Assembly (NCBI GenBank): GCA_026929865.2
Contig: CM049408.1
Location: 4,721,001-4,785,000, forward strand
Reading direction: 5' to 3'
DNA: 64,000 nt
DNA from: Hyperoplus lanceolatus
Lineage: Eukaryota; Chordata; Actinopteri; Uranoscopiformes; Ammodytidae
Every line of letters starts with the position of its first letter. Position 1 is the stretch's first letter. The notes under the pieces are model-generated. The model ran no database searches. It was not told where the DNA came from and saw only the letters and a list, made by a program, of their open reading frames with translations. Positions 23,352-35,702 of this stretch are shown here, one piece after another. The position numbers and the translations under genes are program-made.

Positions 23352-24709
23352 TCAGTCTCTGCTGTAGATTATCTTTATGGTGTCCATGTCTTGCTCCACT
23401 GCAGGTTTTGAGCTTTCCTGCTCATCGCTTCCTTTTGAGAAGAGGCTTGAGTTGACTTTAAGGACCCATTGTGTGATCCTCCGGTCAGTGTAGTACTCAT
23501 CTAGCCAGGCTCCGCCCGCCCGCCTACTTCCGGCCAAATTTTATTTTCCCTTCAGTAGTCAGTCTGGGTGTACAGCCCATTTCCCAGTTTTGCTGGAGAT
23601 TCGACAGCCGGTCCAATCAGCGAACAGAGCGAGTGGCTGAGAACGATGACGTCAAAGTCGCGCTCCAGTTTCAGTTGCCAGAAGCCGGCTCATGACACAC
23701 GTGACGACCAAACGTTATGCGATTGGTTGGCTAATCCAGAGTGGCACTGGGTAGATCCAATAGTTTTAAACTTTAACAGACACCCGCCTCCATGAGTGAA
23801 CGTTTGCCAATTAAAGCACTGCCAGACCTTCTGTACAAATGAAATGAAGTACGATGGTCTGGTAGCACCAGGCTAGTACTCATCCTCGCTGTCCTCATTT
23901 GGCCTCTCCTGATGCCCTTTGTCTTCCAAGCTCTCTTCTTCAGATTCTGTTTCAATAGCTGAGTCATTGGAGAAGAAATGTCTTTGTTGCCTTTCTTTAC
24001 AGAGACTGGCATCATGTTTAGCCCTGACTGGCATTATCGTACCGCTGTCACTGGCACCACAATCACTAGCGTCATTCTTTTGTTGTACCGGAATCTCCGC
24101 TAGTGGTAGAGTTGGCTGACCATCGAAGGTCTGTTTAATCCGTCTGCCGCACGTCTCCAAGTCCTGGACGCCTCCTTTTTTTACTGGTGCATGAGCAACA
24201 CAGACTTTATTGAACTTGTAAGACTTCTGACTTGCTTTCCCACCATGTTTAACCAACACATGCAACACTGTAATTTCTGTCATCACTTTACCAGTTGGTA
24301 AAGGAGTGCCATCTCCTTTTGTTTCGGCTGACTCCTTTCGGTGTGCTGGTAGAGCATCAGTGTATTCCACTTTGCCAGAGATGGTTCTCGATCCGCAGAT
24401 ACGTGGTAGTAAGATGCTTGTTGTTTGTCTTGGTTTTTTAGACGGACCCAAGAGACGTTTCTTGGTCAAGACATGTGCAGTGTTGGCTAATTTAGCAGCT
24501 GATTGGAGATTGATGGACAATCGCGTTTTGATGTCTGCATCTATAGGTCTGTCAATCCGTTGAACGCTGATCTCCAAAGCTGGACTTTTTCTCTCAGTAT
24601 CATACAATCCCCATCGTCCGGACTTTCTGATCCTGTTCAAATCTGCCCGATCTTGCTTGTTGTGAATAACTGTGTATGAACCTTTCATAGCTTCAGCAGA
24701 GTTTTGCAT
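23352..24709 (-). pseudogene. Single-exon protein-coding gene split by a hAT-type MITE
   Basis: I do not recognise this gene. A 278-codon frame (24709 to 23873) is basic in its first 200 residues, then acidic (ETESEEESLEDKG and PNEDSEDEY). Removing the 375-bp MITE at 23502-23876 and one 8-bp duplication joins it in frame to a 46-codon tail (YTDRRITQWVLKVNSSLFSK, ending IKIIYSRD at 23352), giving about 325 residues. A TATAAAA box lies about 60 bp upstream of the ATG and a short upstream ORF (24733-24716) precedes it, so it looks like a real promoter-driven gene and not a retrocopy. In this haplotype the insertion puts a TAG directly after SEDEY, so any product lacks the tail. No signal peptide or membrane segment is seen. 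Confidence 0.65.
23502..23876. mobile_element. 375-bp hAT-type MITE inside coding sequence
   Basis: The ends are TAGCCAGGCTCC on the left and GCACCAGGCTAG on the right, flanked by the 8-bp duplication TACTCATC at 23494-23501 and 23877-23884. An 8-bp duplication is typical of hAT. The body has no transposase. Confidence 0.9.
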
Positions 24710-24769
24710 CTTCTGTCAGACAAAGGGATCCATCTTTGAAGCACATGGCCTACTTGACTGTCAACTTTC

Positions 24770-24776
24770 TTTTATA
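24770..24776 (-). promoter_or_regulatory. TATA box of the single-exon gene
   Basis: TATAAAA on the minus strand lies 61 bp upstream of the start codon at 24709. A five-codon upstream ORF (24733-24716) lies between the expected start of transcription and the main ATG. Confidence 0.6.
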
Positions 24777-26001
24777 CTGCCTGTCTCTTCAAGACACCGC
24801 CCAATCCAGTCCACACCCACACACGTGCATACACACAAACACACACACAACCCTCAGCAGTCATCGGATCTCTAACATTACCCTTTACTGGGGCCTATTG
24901 CAGGTAGCTGGTTTTGAGGCAACCCAGAGTTTGTTCGCTCTGAGTTAGTGGAAACTCTCGGTTTTCCGTTTCAAGAAGCAGGTTCAGCGCAACCGAGAGT
25001 CAGTTACTGCGGCAACATACGCCGTGGGTCTAACCTGCTGGATAGGTGGTTAGACCTACCCTGAGTTTGTTTTCACTTTACGCTGCCGCTCCGACTGAAG
25101 AAAGAGTCACTGTCACAACGCAACCCTGTACAGTTTAAAGCAAAATCACTCCATAGAAATCTCCATCGGGATGTTTTTATCATTTCCTGATGATTTTACG
25201 TTTGATCGATCATTTGATCAGTAGCCTTGTTCTCAGCCCTCGTTCGTTCATATGCGGCCACCTTACACATCGTGAACATGCTTTACATTCAGATTAATAA
25301 ACCTATTGTATTGTATGTATCTCGTTATTTATTTTTATCATTATCAGTAGTTTTTTTAACATCTGTGCCACTGAACATAGGCTATTTCTGTCAGGTTGAA
25401 ATGTAATTCTGCGGCTGCACGCGATCGTTACTGTTCACTTGTGTCATCCCAAAGTCACAGACAAGCCTCGTTAAATAGCCCAATATGAATATAGAAATAA
25501 TATAATAATTTAAACTGTGATCACTAGAGGACAAGGGATCTGGTAATAAAACAATCAGGATCTACAATGGAAACTGTCAACTTATGTGTCAAACGTTAAT
25601 ATCTTTCACTCCCCATTTAAAAGAAGCGACAGTCTGTTTACTGCACAGTAGGCCTATTATAGCTTGCCTACATAATAGGCTACAGCGAATATAAAACACT
25701 GTCAGCAGTGCTGTGCAGCGGCAGCTTGATAATTTTGTTGCTGCTGATATGCGTAACTTAATTCTTAAAATAGACTTGCTTCTCATACAGAAGCAATGAT
25801 TCTCTTGACAAAAAACGTTTGCACCGTTTTTTCTGAATTGCCGAAGTGATTACATCAGAGTTATGAGACTATCCCCGTTCATTCTTCTCCATAAGCTCAT
25901 AAGTTAATATTTCTTACTCTAGTGGGAGGAGCGGAGAAGTTTTTTTTTTCTTTTTTGAGAAGTGGAGAAGTGGGAGGATCAAGCATTTGTTTCTTCTGTT
26001 T

Positions 26002-26693
26002 CCATAGAGACAGTGCATGGCGCGTCATAATCTGAGGCCACGCCCATCGTGGGGGAAAACAATACACAGCGCTCCATCCACTTTATATTGAATGACACCC
26101 GTATTCGGCAAACAAACTTAATAACAACGTAATACGACATGCCTTTCACAAATACACGTTACTTTCTTTAAAGCCACGACTCTTGTCTGTCTATACGAGC
26201 TGTTTTGGTGAAAAAGTATTGAGTAATTTTCAATATCGAGACAAAACTCTTAACTAATGTATGCTAAATGCTAGGCTAATGTTAGCCTTCTGCTGTAGGC
26301 TAACCCTCACGGACGGGAAAAAACACCTCAATATTGAAAATTACTCTATAATTTTTCACAAAAACAGCTCGTATGGACAGACAAGAGTCGTAAGTAACGG
26401 TTTTTTGTTAAATGGATGTTCGATTACGTTTTAATTAAGTTTGTTTGCAGAAGACAGGTCTCCTTCAATACAAAGTGAATGGAACGGTTTTCAACGGTTT
26501 CCCCCACGATGGGTCCGACCCGGTCCGACCGGACAAAAACACCTCAATATTGAAAACTACTCACAGGCATGCAAACTCGTCACCTTTCGGCGAAATTCGC
26601 CGTTTTGGAAACAAAATTGGCCATCTATGTGATTCGTGGAGATCCGTTGAGAAAATATTTTTTGGAGGGGAGGGGGGGGGATCTGATGGCCAG

Positions 26694-26734
<41 letters not shown>

Positions 26735-28018
26735 CGTGTGTGGAGCGGAGCATGGACATGGAGTGACCATAGTGACTAACTATGATTGACGGATGTTAAC
26801 TCCTATCATATGAGCTTTGACGGTCATTTGGCCAATCAGAAACAGCGTTTGTCATTGAGGGGCGGTGACATCAGTCAGTCAGAGCGTCTGCAGGAAAGTT
26901 TAATTTTTTTCTCTCCGAGTCATCGGAGCGTTCAAGTAGCCGCAGTACTATTATTTTACCGTGTTAATGTGACTGCCTACTCGGTTTATGTGAATCACTT
27001 TTTAAATAAATTCACGGAGTTTGCCAACCGTTGTTTTACAGCCATTTGCATTGCTATATGCTCGCGCTGATTAACAGCCGCGGTTGGCGGATTGTCACTG
27101 CAGATTAACGTGTCACCTCAAGTTAATAATGTGCTTTTGTCTATTGCTGTTTTCACGGTTTTTAAATGGTGCGTGGTGTTCTGGCCGTGCATGTAGTGAT
27201 TATAGCAGATCAGTGCCGAAACAACACACTCACCTGCTTCCTCCACTGTCGTCTCATTTTGCACCATTATGTTCCTGCTCACGACTGAGGTGTGTGTGTG
27301 TGTGTGCGTGCGCGAACACGAGATTAACTATGGTGACAGAGTGTATTCTTATGTGTTATATTGATGGTTGTGTAACAAAGATAAGGCAAATCCTGTTTGC
27401 CACAATATAAATAGTTAGTTTATTGTAAGGGAATTTGGTGTGATTGATTTGAGGCTCCATGTTATTTTCTGTCTTATTTAAAGCTGGTTTTGCCAGCATT
27501 TTTAACCGTTTTTCTAAGCTGTTCTTAACCGTTTTTCTTGGTAAATAGGCTACCTACACACTTTGTATTGGAAACATCAAGAAGGTTGGCTGACTAACTT
27601 GTTTAGCTCATTTTACTATTCATCTGACAACGTTTTTTTTGTCTTTAATTCTCTTCACCTGAATACACCAAATTGCTTCTCTTAAATGTTCAAATCACAA
27701 AAAAAATCTTCTGGGGGATGCCCACAGACCTCCCTACCGTTGTTTGTTTTCGGGCTTCTCACCTTTTTCATGGCTCATGAGTTTGCATGCCTGTACTCAA
27801 TTATGTTTCACAAAAACAGCTCATATAGACAAACAAGAGTCGTGGCTTTCAAGAAAGTAACGTTTTTTTCTTAAATGGATGTTTGATTACATTTTAATTA
27901 AGTTTGTTTGCAGAAGACAGGTCTCCTTCAATACAAAGTGGATGGAGCGCTGTTCAATGTATTCCCCCACGATGGGCGTGGCCATGGGCGTGGCCTATTC
28001 CATGCACTGTCTCTATGG
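26002..28018. mobile_element. 781-bp foldback element interrupted by a 1230-bp insertion
   Basis: The ends CCATAGAGACAGTGCATGG are perfect inverted repeats and extend over more than 100 bp with interruptions (CCACGCCCATCGTGGGGGAA, CAGCGCTCCATCCACTTT). Without the insertion at 26564-27793 and one 6-bp duplication the element is 781 bp. It is nearly identical to the reverse complement of 40884-41664. Confidence 0.85.
26564..27793. mobile_element. 1230-bp DNA element with CAGGCATGCAAACTC ends and 6-bp duplication
   Basis: CAGGCATGCAAACTC at the left is exactly inverted at the right (GAGTTTGCATGCCTG). TACTCA flanks both sides (26558-26563 and 27794-27799). The empty site is visible in the sister copy near 41105. 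It contains a (TG)n tract at about 26696-26730. No transposase is evident. The family is not recognised. Confidence 0.85.
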
Positions 28019-28190
28019 TGAATCATGTTTTCAGCGATCCATTGACGATGGCTTTTATGCACACGCTCCACCCAGAGTGAACACGCTCAGAGTTGATTAA
28101 CCCAACGCTGATCCACTGTTCTGAAACCGAAAACCCAGAGTTTCTCGTCAACCCTGCGCTCTGAGTTGACCAACAATTTTTATGAAGCAA

Positions 28191-30098
28191 TGTGTGCCTT
28201 TTCTGCATTAATTTTTATGTAAAGTAAAAGAGAACATTCACGGTTTCGCTGACACAAATTTAATTGAATAGCCTACAATGCATGTGTAGTGCTTTCAAAT
28301 ATCTCCTGTAGCCTATTGTTAAAACATTTGGTTAAACTGTAATAAAGGTAGCCTAATTATTCTATATGTATTCAACATTGTATGGGTTATCCAATTATCC
28401 AATTTCAATTCACCATTATTATATTAAATATATGACACTTGATGTCTTCTCAGAACATATTTTTCCCACAGTAACCTCTAAGCTTAGTTACTCAATACAT
28501 TCATTCAATTAATGTTGACAACATTTTAGAACAAAAATGTGTTGATGTGTCAACCAGCCCAATAACATAATGCAAAACAAGCTTGAATATATCAAGTGAA
28601 GTGACTGATTTGAATTAAGGTGTTCTTACCTCTTTGTTCATTTAATACCGGCGTCCTTGTTGTCATTATTTTTCCATATAATTTGAACAAAGGGCGGGAC
28701 TGGGAGGCGGAGGGCTTTTATTAGTTTTGTAGTGTAACGCAGGGGGGCGTGGCCGTGGTGGTTTGCCAAGTGGCTGCTGCGGCTACGGGCTGCACACGGC
28801 CATGGACCTATAAAGAAACTGTGCGTGCAGAAAGCATGGCAGAAAGAGGATGTCACGGAACTCAGTCCGTTTAGCTTTTCAAAATAAGACTTTCAAAGTA
28901 AAAGTACCAAAAAAATATAAATATATATTACGGGGATTCATTTCTCTGCGTGAGAAATTGGAGGTGTGGCGTGTGAGCGTGTGAACTGGTTGATCTGCGT
29001 GTGTCTCACGGCCAAAGCGTGAGACTTGGCCGCTCTGGCTATGCATTATTTTATGATTTGTGATATAATAGTTCAGTGTATGCATAATCATTTTGTCATA
29101 GAAGCTACTGGGGGGTTTGTGTGGGCCCTAGTGGGCTCTGGGCCCAAGCCCCAACCACCGCTCGTTCTCCCCGCATCCAATGCGGAAGTGACTAACATTG
29201 CAGTAACTCCCGCTGGCCACTAGGGGCTGTATGCAGGACAGAGCCATTCGTCATTGACTCCAATGTTAAAAATGCTGTTTTCACAGGTGAATTTTTTTCT
29301 ACCAGGCTAGTTTTTATTCTATTGGAGGTTAAAATGTATGAATATTAGGGGCGCGGCCTCTTGATTGACAGCTAGCCTCTGTCCCTCACTGTGCCTCGAA
29401 GGCTAGTTGTCAGACTTAGCATGCTAACTCCGTCATCTTGAAGTCGACAGCAGTGCGTTTATTCCTCCATTTGTGTGGTGCTAGGTGCAAGCCGTCTTGT
29501 TCTTTGGTAAACTGTACCAACGATGGTTTAAGGACTGTGGTTGCCAGTTTTTTCGGTGAGTAACACTGTATTTACAATTATTATTGTTATGTTACAACCG
29601 TACACTGTAGCCTATAGAACAAATTAAAAGGTGTTGGTTTCGCGAGTGTCACAGTGACAGTGTTAGCTCTGTTATGCCAGCTAAATAAATAGCCACTACC
29701 ATGACTTGAGCACCGGGAGTGTTCGGGCGGTATTTGGGCCGTGAGGGTTGCTGTTTTACAGTCTATGGGCACAAAATATATGCTCACAAGTTTGCGCTCA
29801 TTAATGTTTATAGATGAAGGGGCTATGTGCATCCGTAAAACCAGCTCTGTCCCTCGGATAAAACAATGGTTATCTTTTTTTTTTATAACAGTTGTATAAA
29901 CTCAAATGAAATACAATTGTGGCTGTGTTTCCGCAGCTGTGTTATCCCTGGATATTATGACGGCTATCATATATACTGTGGGTTAATGCAGATGTAAATA
30001 TATATATATTTACATCTGCATTAACTCAAAAATAAATATACATTTTTTGCTGTTTCTTCCTTGATTCCAAACATTATTTTTTGAAAAAAATATTGATT
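28191..30098. other. No gene recognised
   Basis: The stretch is AT-rich with isolated GC-rich patches (28690-28800, 29130-29230). Only short non-conserved frames are present. Confidence 0.4.
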
Positions 30099-30106
30099 GC
30101 CTAGTG

Positions 30107-30749
30107 CTGGGGTGTCCAAACTTTTTTCACTGAGGGCCACATACAGAAAAATCTACGAAAGGCCGGGCCACTTTGTAAAAATAACACAATTATCAGGACA
30201 TGTAGCTGCTCTGATGATTAGTTTCACAGTGTCTTCGTAAATTGTAATCCTTCTTCACGGCAACGATTTTTTAAAAGTTTTTAAAGTGAAATGCATGAAT
30301 CTGGTGCACTTTGAGAGGGAAATTAAGAGGCTAAATCTTAAGAATTTTGTATGAAAAAAATGGAGACACTGTGTCAGATGAATTAGAAACTATTGGAGAA
30401 GGACACATGGATTTTCCATAATAATATTAATTTAAAATAGAATATCATGCAGGGTCCTCTGGGATGGGCTTGTTGCTCTTTTTCTTTTATGGGACATATT
30501 TCTCTGTAATATAATGAGTGCATTTAAATTATTAAAAAATTAAAAGCGCCATATTACATTATATTTTTAAAATGTGCCACGGGCCGATCAATCAGTGTTT
30601 GACTAGTGGGTTAACTAAGAAATGCAAAAAAAAAGATTGTTATTATTTTTTTTTTCAAAGGGCCATATTACATTATATTTTTAAATCGGCTGCAGGCCAA
30701 TAAAAAGCGGGCCGCAGTTGGCCCGCGGGCCGTAGTTTGGACACCCCTG
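30107..30749. mobile_element. 643-bp hAT MITE (GGGGTGTCCAAAC ends)
   Basis: The left end CTGGGGTGTCCAAAC pairs with GTTTGGACACCCCTG at the right. The 8-bp duplication GCCTAGTG flanks it exactly (30099-30106 and 30750-30757). The ends and the GAGGGCCACAT and GGCCCGCGGGCC phrases are typical of widespread non-autonomous hAT elements. Confidence 0.93.
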
Positions 30750-31291
30750 GCCTAGTGCATTGCTTTTATCTGACTCTTTCTGTATTGTTTGACTCAGTGG
30801 TTGTCTATTTGTCCTCTTCCAGGTTAACATGGAGGAATTAATGTGTGCCTCTGGTCTCCCTGATCTCTACGTGAAAGAGCAACGGTGTGGCCCTTCATCT
30901 GGCAGCAAGCTGAAGTCAACCTACATTCACACTAACCTCATCTTATCTGCATGTGATAATTGCCATTGATTGTGATCTTTTGTTATATATCTTGTTCTGC
31001 ACTGTCCATCCTTGGAGAAGTATTCCGGCTCTGTAGCTCTTCACCTTTCAAGTTTTTTTTTTGTGGGATTTTGGTTTATTTATGTTAAAGCTGGGAACAC
31101 ACCGCACTGGCCCCCTGTGGCGGTTGGCCGCGTGAACGCAGGAGGCTCGCCGCTTGGTCATATTGGGCCATATTCACCGCCGCCGCCGGCCGCCACATCG
31201 AAGGTGGCGGTTGACCACGTGAACGCAAGAGGCTCGCCGCTTGATCATATTGGGCCATATATTCCTGATGCCGACGCTGAGATCAGACCCG

Positions 31292-32674
31292 AGGGGTATA
31301 CTACGAAACAAACTCAACAGAGCCCGGCTCTCTTTTTTTGATCTGGTTCAACATAACACAAACCCTCGCTCAGAGCTAGCCGGTATCACGAAGGAAGTTA
31401 TCAACCTCTTATGTTGAACGAGGGTTTCGGCTTCAGGCTCTGTGCGCGTCCCCATGAAAGGGGGCGTTCGACCCGTCATTTGACTCTGCATCCGCACAAA
31501 ATGGACTGATCTTGTGCCGCTAACTTTAACGGACTGATTGTGAGCAGCTGAGTAAAACAAAAGTGTGTCGCCAACTTCATTCAAGAGGAAGAGTGTGTCA
31601 GTCTGAATTATTACAGCAGAAAACAGAGAGCCGAAAAAAACTCTTACTGCAAATAAGGAGAGTGGAATGCTGCCAGCATGGAAATGATTTATTTATCTTG
31701 GCGATCGTTCTCGCAGTGCGTAACGTGACATTATAAAACAATTACACGTTGAACTCGGATTTGAACACTATACCATTTAGCCTATATATGTATAGGCTAC
31801 TTTGCTATATTTATAGCACTACGCCTATAGTCCCACACTTAAGAATGTAATTTAAGTCTGACACTGTCCCCAAATGAACAGCCTATGGAAAATCACTTTA
31901 ATTTTGGGCCACATCATAATGAATACAATTTTGATTTAGACTATTAGCCTTTTATTTGAATCTTACAAATACCAATAGGCCTACATTAAAAAACCTGTAG
32001 TCTGTATTTTTCGGACAAATATGGATCTACTGTGAGAAGCTTAACCTGCAAGTCTGCAGCGATGTCCGAACTGTGACAGCTGTCACGTCCCAACTCGCAA
32101 CTGATGAAAAGAAAGAATCCTACAGTAAAATAATTTTGCAAACTGTGATTTTATAGAACGCTTTATTAAGAGCCAGTGTGTGTAGATCGCCAGGTAAAAC
32201 CATTTGAGGTGAGAGCATAGAGTGGCGCTGCATACAGTAGGTCTAGGCTATTTAACATTTTCTGCATCAATAACTGTATGCATGAGGCAAAAAGCCCCAG
32301 CGCGATGTTACAGTTCACTCTGCTGTAAGCCTTATGTCACGGCTTCGTTTCGTTCATTAACTTACTGATCAATAAGTTTCGTTATTTAACGAGTTTCCTC
32401 AGTGAGAATATATCGCTCAGACAATATAGTCAGGTCCGCGGGATTTCAAAATGTGTAGTTTCCTCAAAGGGCAGCGCTATAAGAGCCGAATTTAAGCTCA
32501 AACTCTGAAACAAAAACTGGTCTGGGCAGGTTAGCCGCGCAGCCTCTGTTACCACGGTGATCTAGCCAGGTAAAAAGAGAGACACCTTTCGTGATACTGA
32601 AAACTCTGGCTTTAGACCGCTTTAGACTCAACAGACCTCGCTCAGCCCTTAATCTCGCTTCGTAGTATACCCCT
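31292..32674. mobile_element. AGGGGTATAC-TIR element, copy A, CCG duplication
   Basis: The ends are AGGGGTATACTACGAA and TTCGTAGTATACCCCT, flanked by CCG on both sides (31289-31291 and 32675-32677). A 3-bp CNG duplication suggests a PIF/Harbinger-type element. There is no transposase; the interior shows palindrome-like ends only. Confidence 0.85.
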
Positions 32675-32871
32675 CCGTCACACTTACGGTGCAACAACAA
32701 CAACAACATGGTCCTGCTGTGCCAAAAAATACAGACGTAGGTACACTGTGTAACCAGCGGCAGTCTTGTCACAAATAACATTAAAACAGCATGAAGACGC
32801 AGCCCGATCGCAAATACACACACATTAACAGCAATTCAGCAACATAGGCCTACTAAACTCATTAACACCAG

Positions 32872-34824
32872 AGGGGTATCCTACAAAACAAACTCAACAG
32901 AGCCCGGCTCTCTTTTTTTGATCTGGTTCAACATAACACATACCCTCGCACAGAACTAACCGGTATCACGAAGGCAGTTATCAACCTCTTATGTTGAACG
33001 AGGGTTTCAGCTTCAGGCTCTGTGCGCGTCCCCATGAGAGGGGGCATTTGGCCCGTCATTTGACTCTGCTTCCGCACAGACTGGACTGATCTTGTGCCGC
33101 TAACTTTACACTAACGGACTGATTGCGAGCAGCTGACTTCGCTGACTTCACTCAAGAGGAAGAGTTTGTCAGTCTGAATGATCACAGAACAGCAGAAAAC
33201 AGAGAGCCGAAAAAAACTCATACTGCAAATAAGGAGAGAGTGGAATGTTGTCAGAAAATTGGGCTACTGAATTGATTAATTTGTTTTACAGATCGTTCAG
33301 TGTGTAAAGTGACATTATAAAGCAATTAAAGGTTGAACTCGGATTTAAACAGTACACCATTTAGCCTAGTTGATAATCCTACACTTACGAATCTGATTTA
33401 AGTCTGACACTGTCCCCTAATGAATAGCATAGCCTATGTGGAAAATCAAGTTAGTTTTGGGCCACATCAAAATTAATACAATTTTGATTTTGATTTAGGC
33501 TAATAGCCCTATATTTGCATCTTATAAATACCATTAAATTAAATAGCCTAGATACAAAACCTGTAGGCTAGTCTGTATTTTCCTTACAAATATGAATCTA
33601 CTGTGAGAAAGTCTGCAGCGATGTCCGAACTGTGACAGCTGTCACTTGTCACGTCCCAACTGTAATCGCAACTGATGAAAAGAAAGAAGCCTACAGTGAA
33701 ATAATGTTGCAACCTGTGATTTTATAGAACGCTTTATTAAGAGCCAGTGTGTGTAGATCGCCAGGTAAAATCATTTGAGGTGAGAGCATAGAGTGGCGCT
33801 GCATACGCTATTTTACATTTTCTGCATCAATAACTATGCATGTGGCAAAAAGCCGCAGCGCGATGCTACAGTTAACTCTAATGTAAACCTTATGTCACGG
33901 CTTCGTTTCATTCATTAACCTACTGATCAATAAGTTTACTGATTTAACTAGTTTACTCAGTGAGAAGTATCGCTCAGACAATATAGTCAGGTCCGCGCCT
34001 CCGCGGGATTTCAAAAGGTGTAGTTTCCTTAAAGGGCAGCGCTTTAAGAGCCGAATTTAAACTCAAACTCTGGAACAAAAACTGGTCTGGGCAGGTTAGC
34101 CGTGCAGCCTCTGTTACCACGGTGATATAGCCAGGTAAAAAGAGAGCCACCTTTCGAGATACTGAAAACTCTGGCTTTAGACTCAACAGACCTCGCTCAG
34201 CCCTTTATCTCGCTTCGTAGGCTGTATCCCGATTCAGGGGTTGCGGTCTACGAAGGCTGCATTGAAGACCGATTGCGTCATAGCGGCGCGCAAAGGTTGT
34301 TCCATTTGCAAGGCTCCTCATATGCGGCCGAGAAATGCAGCCTTCATTTCACGGTTTTGAAGGCTGCATCAGATGTATCCTTTCCAGCCCAACATATCCC
34401 ATGATTCATTGCGGTTTTTTCAGAGATGGCATACAATAAAATAAAAAATAACAAAACAGCAACGTGTTGCTCCATCTTCTTAACTTTTATCTTCCTTTCT
34501 TTTTTTCTTGTACTTTTTTTTCTTTTCATCTGGTAGGCAACTTCTTTTTCTTTTTTCCTCTGTTGACAAGGCTGTCTCCGTTGGCAGCTATCAGGGTTGC
34601 TAGGCAGCACAGGAGCGGCGAGTCGTCACGCAAGGTATCGGCTTGTTACGCAAACCGGAAATGCTCGTAAACGGAGACCTTCGGAGACCGTCCCGTTTAA
34701 CAACACTCAGTCGGCCCTGGTTCGGCCTTCGAATCGGCCTTCATAGGCTATAGCCTTCATAGACGAGACCGCGTCCTACCAAGGAGGCGGTCTCTGTAAT
34801 GGGATACAGCCGTAGTATACCCCT
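32872..34824. mobile_element. AGGGGTATAC-TIR element, copy B, CAG duplication, itself interrupted
   Basis: It is highly similar to copy A along its length, in the same orientation. CAG flanks both ends (32869-32871 and 34825-34827). The right end is split at 34221 by a 590-bp MITE. Confidence 0.85.
34221..34810. mobile_element. 590-bp MITE inserted in the end of copy B
   Basis: The ends GCTGTATCCC and GGGATACAGC are inverted repeats. CGTAG is duplicated on both sides (34216-34220 and 34811-34815), and removing the element restores the terminal repeat of copy B. It contains a pyrimidine-rich tract at 34490-34560. Confidence 0.88.
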
Positions 34825-35019
34825 CAGCAGTGTGTGCTCAGCGACAAAAATAAAGGCAGACATCAGCCTACCTGAAAGTGAAAGTGTTCCGGGTCTAGCG
34901 GAGGACAACACCGGTGCTTCGCTGTACTATATTGGAATTCCACACGGACACTGCCGTCAAGTTTGGGTTCATATTATCCTCCGGAACAGCACACAGCTGG
35001 GTGAGTTTCACTATGCTAA

Positions 35020-35548
35020 CCGGTGTGAGTACCAGATATGTTCGGCTGCCAGATATGTTCGGGTTGCATAATGATGACGCACTTCCTGTACTACGCGAGA
35101 TCCACTTCTTTCTTACGAATCTATTGCAAACTGCAATCTATTATAATATTATCATTCACAATATAAACATTACAATAAAAATACATGTAGAAAGAAAGTA
35201 CGTGTAGTTTTCGGAAAAAAATAGATAAGCTATCGTTCGTAATAGCAAAGGGATTGTGGAATATGTAATTATTGTCCCCAAGATCACGCGGCGTTACAAG
35301 AGATCTCGCGAGAGCGTTCAATACAGCCCGAACATGAAACTTTTTTCTCTGTTTTATTTAATAAAAGGCGAATGCCAAACTTGTAAGCTTAATGTTGGTT
35401 TTAATACAGTAAATACATCTTCGCTTCAGGAAAAGGTAGAGAAAACAGTTTTTTTTTAAGTTTATTTGAATATAATTTACTGGAAGTGCGTCATCATTGT
35501 GCAACCCGAGCTTATCTGGCAGCCGAGCATATCTGGTACTCACACCGG
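35020..35548. repeat. Foldback MITE with about 70-bp arms
   Basis: CCGGTGTGAGTACCAGATAT and the following 50 bp at 35020-35089 pair with 35480-35548 (ending ATATCTGGTACTCACACCGG), with few mismatches. It lies within the outer element at 31088-35702. Confidence 0.8.
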
Positions 35549-35702
35549 CGCTACCTTGGCAAGAGTACAACCAACCAGCCTTCGATTCACACGCTTCGAT
35601 GAGGCGCGGCCGCCGATTATTGGGTGGACGCGCGGCCATGCGCTAGTACATTGACTTTGTATGTAATCTCGCCGCGCGGCCAGTGCGGTGTGTTCGCAGC
35701 TT

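Larger units (their letters stand above)
24890..28190. mobile_element. Long composite DNA element with degenerate long inverted ends
   Basis: The left part (about 24900-25010: CTGAGTTAGTGGAAACTCTC, GGTTTTCCGTTTCA, GGTTCAGCG) is matched in inverted form at 28085-28175 (CTGATCCACTG, TGAAACCGAAAACCCAGAG, CTCTGAGTTGACC). The interior holds the foldback element at 26002-28018 and no recognised transposase. From 25010 to 26000 I see no gene. Confidence 0.55.
31088..35702. mobile_element. Outer DNA element of a nested stack
   Basis: The left end AAGCTGGGAACACACCGCAC is inverted at the right (GTGCGGTGTGTTCGCAGCTT) with two differences. Its own sequence is 31088-31291, 32675-32871 and 34825-35702; the rest is later insertions. 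An 87-bp direct repeat lies near the left end (31117 and 31204 phases). The short flanking duplication is ambiguous (TTA/TTAA). No transposase was seen. Confidence 0.75.

Noticed and set aside
26445..26789. Frames of 60-114 codons with poly-Cys/Val or His/Thr runs
   Set aside because: They are translations of a (TG)n microsatellite and transposon sequence.
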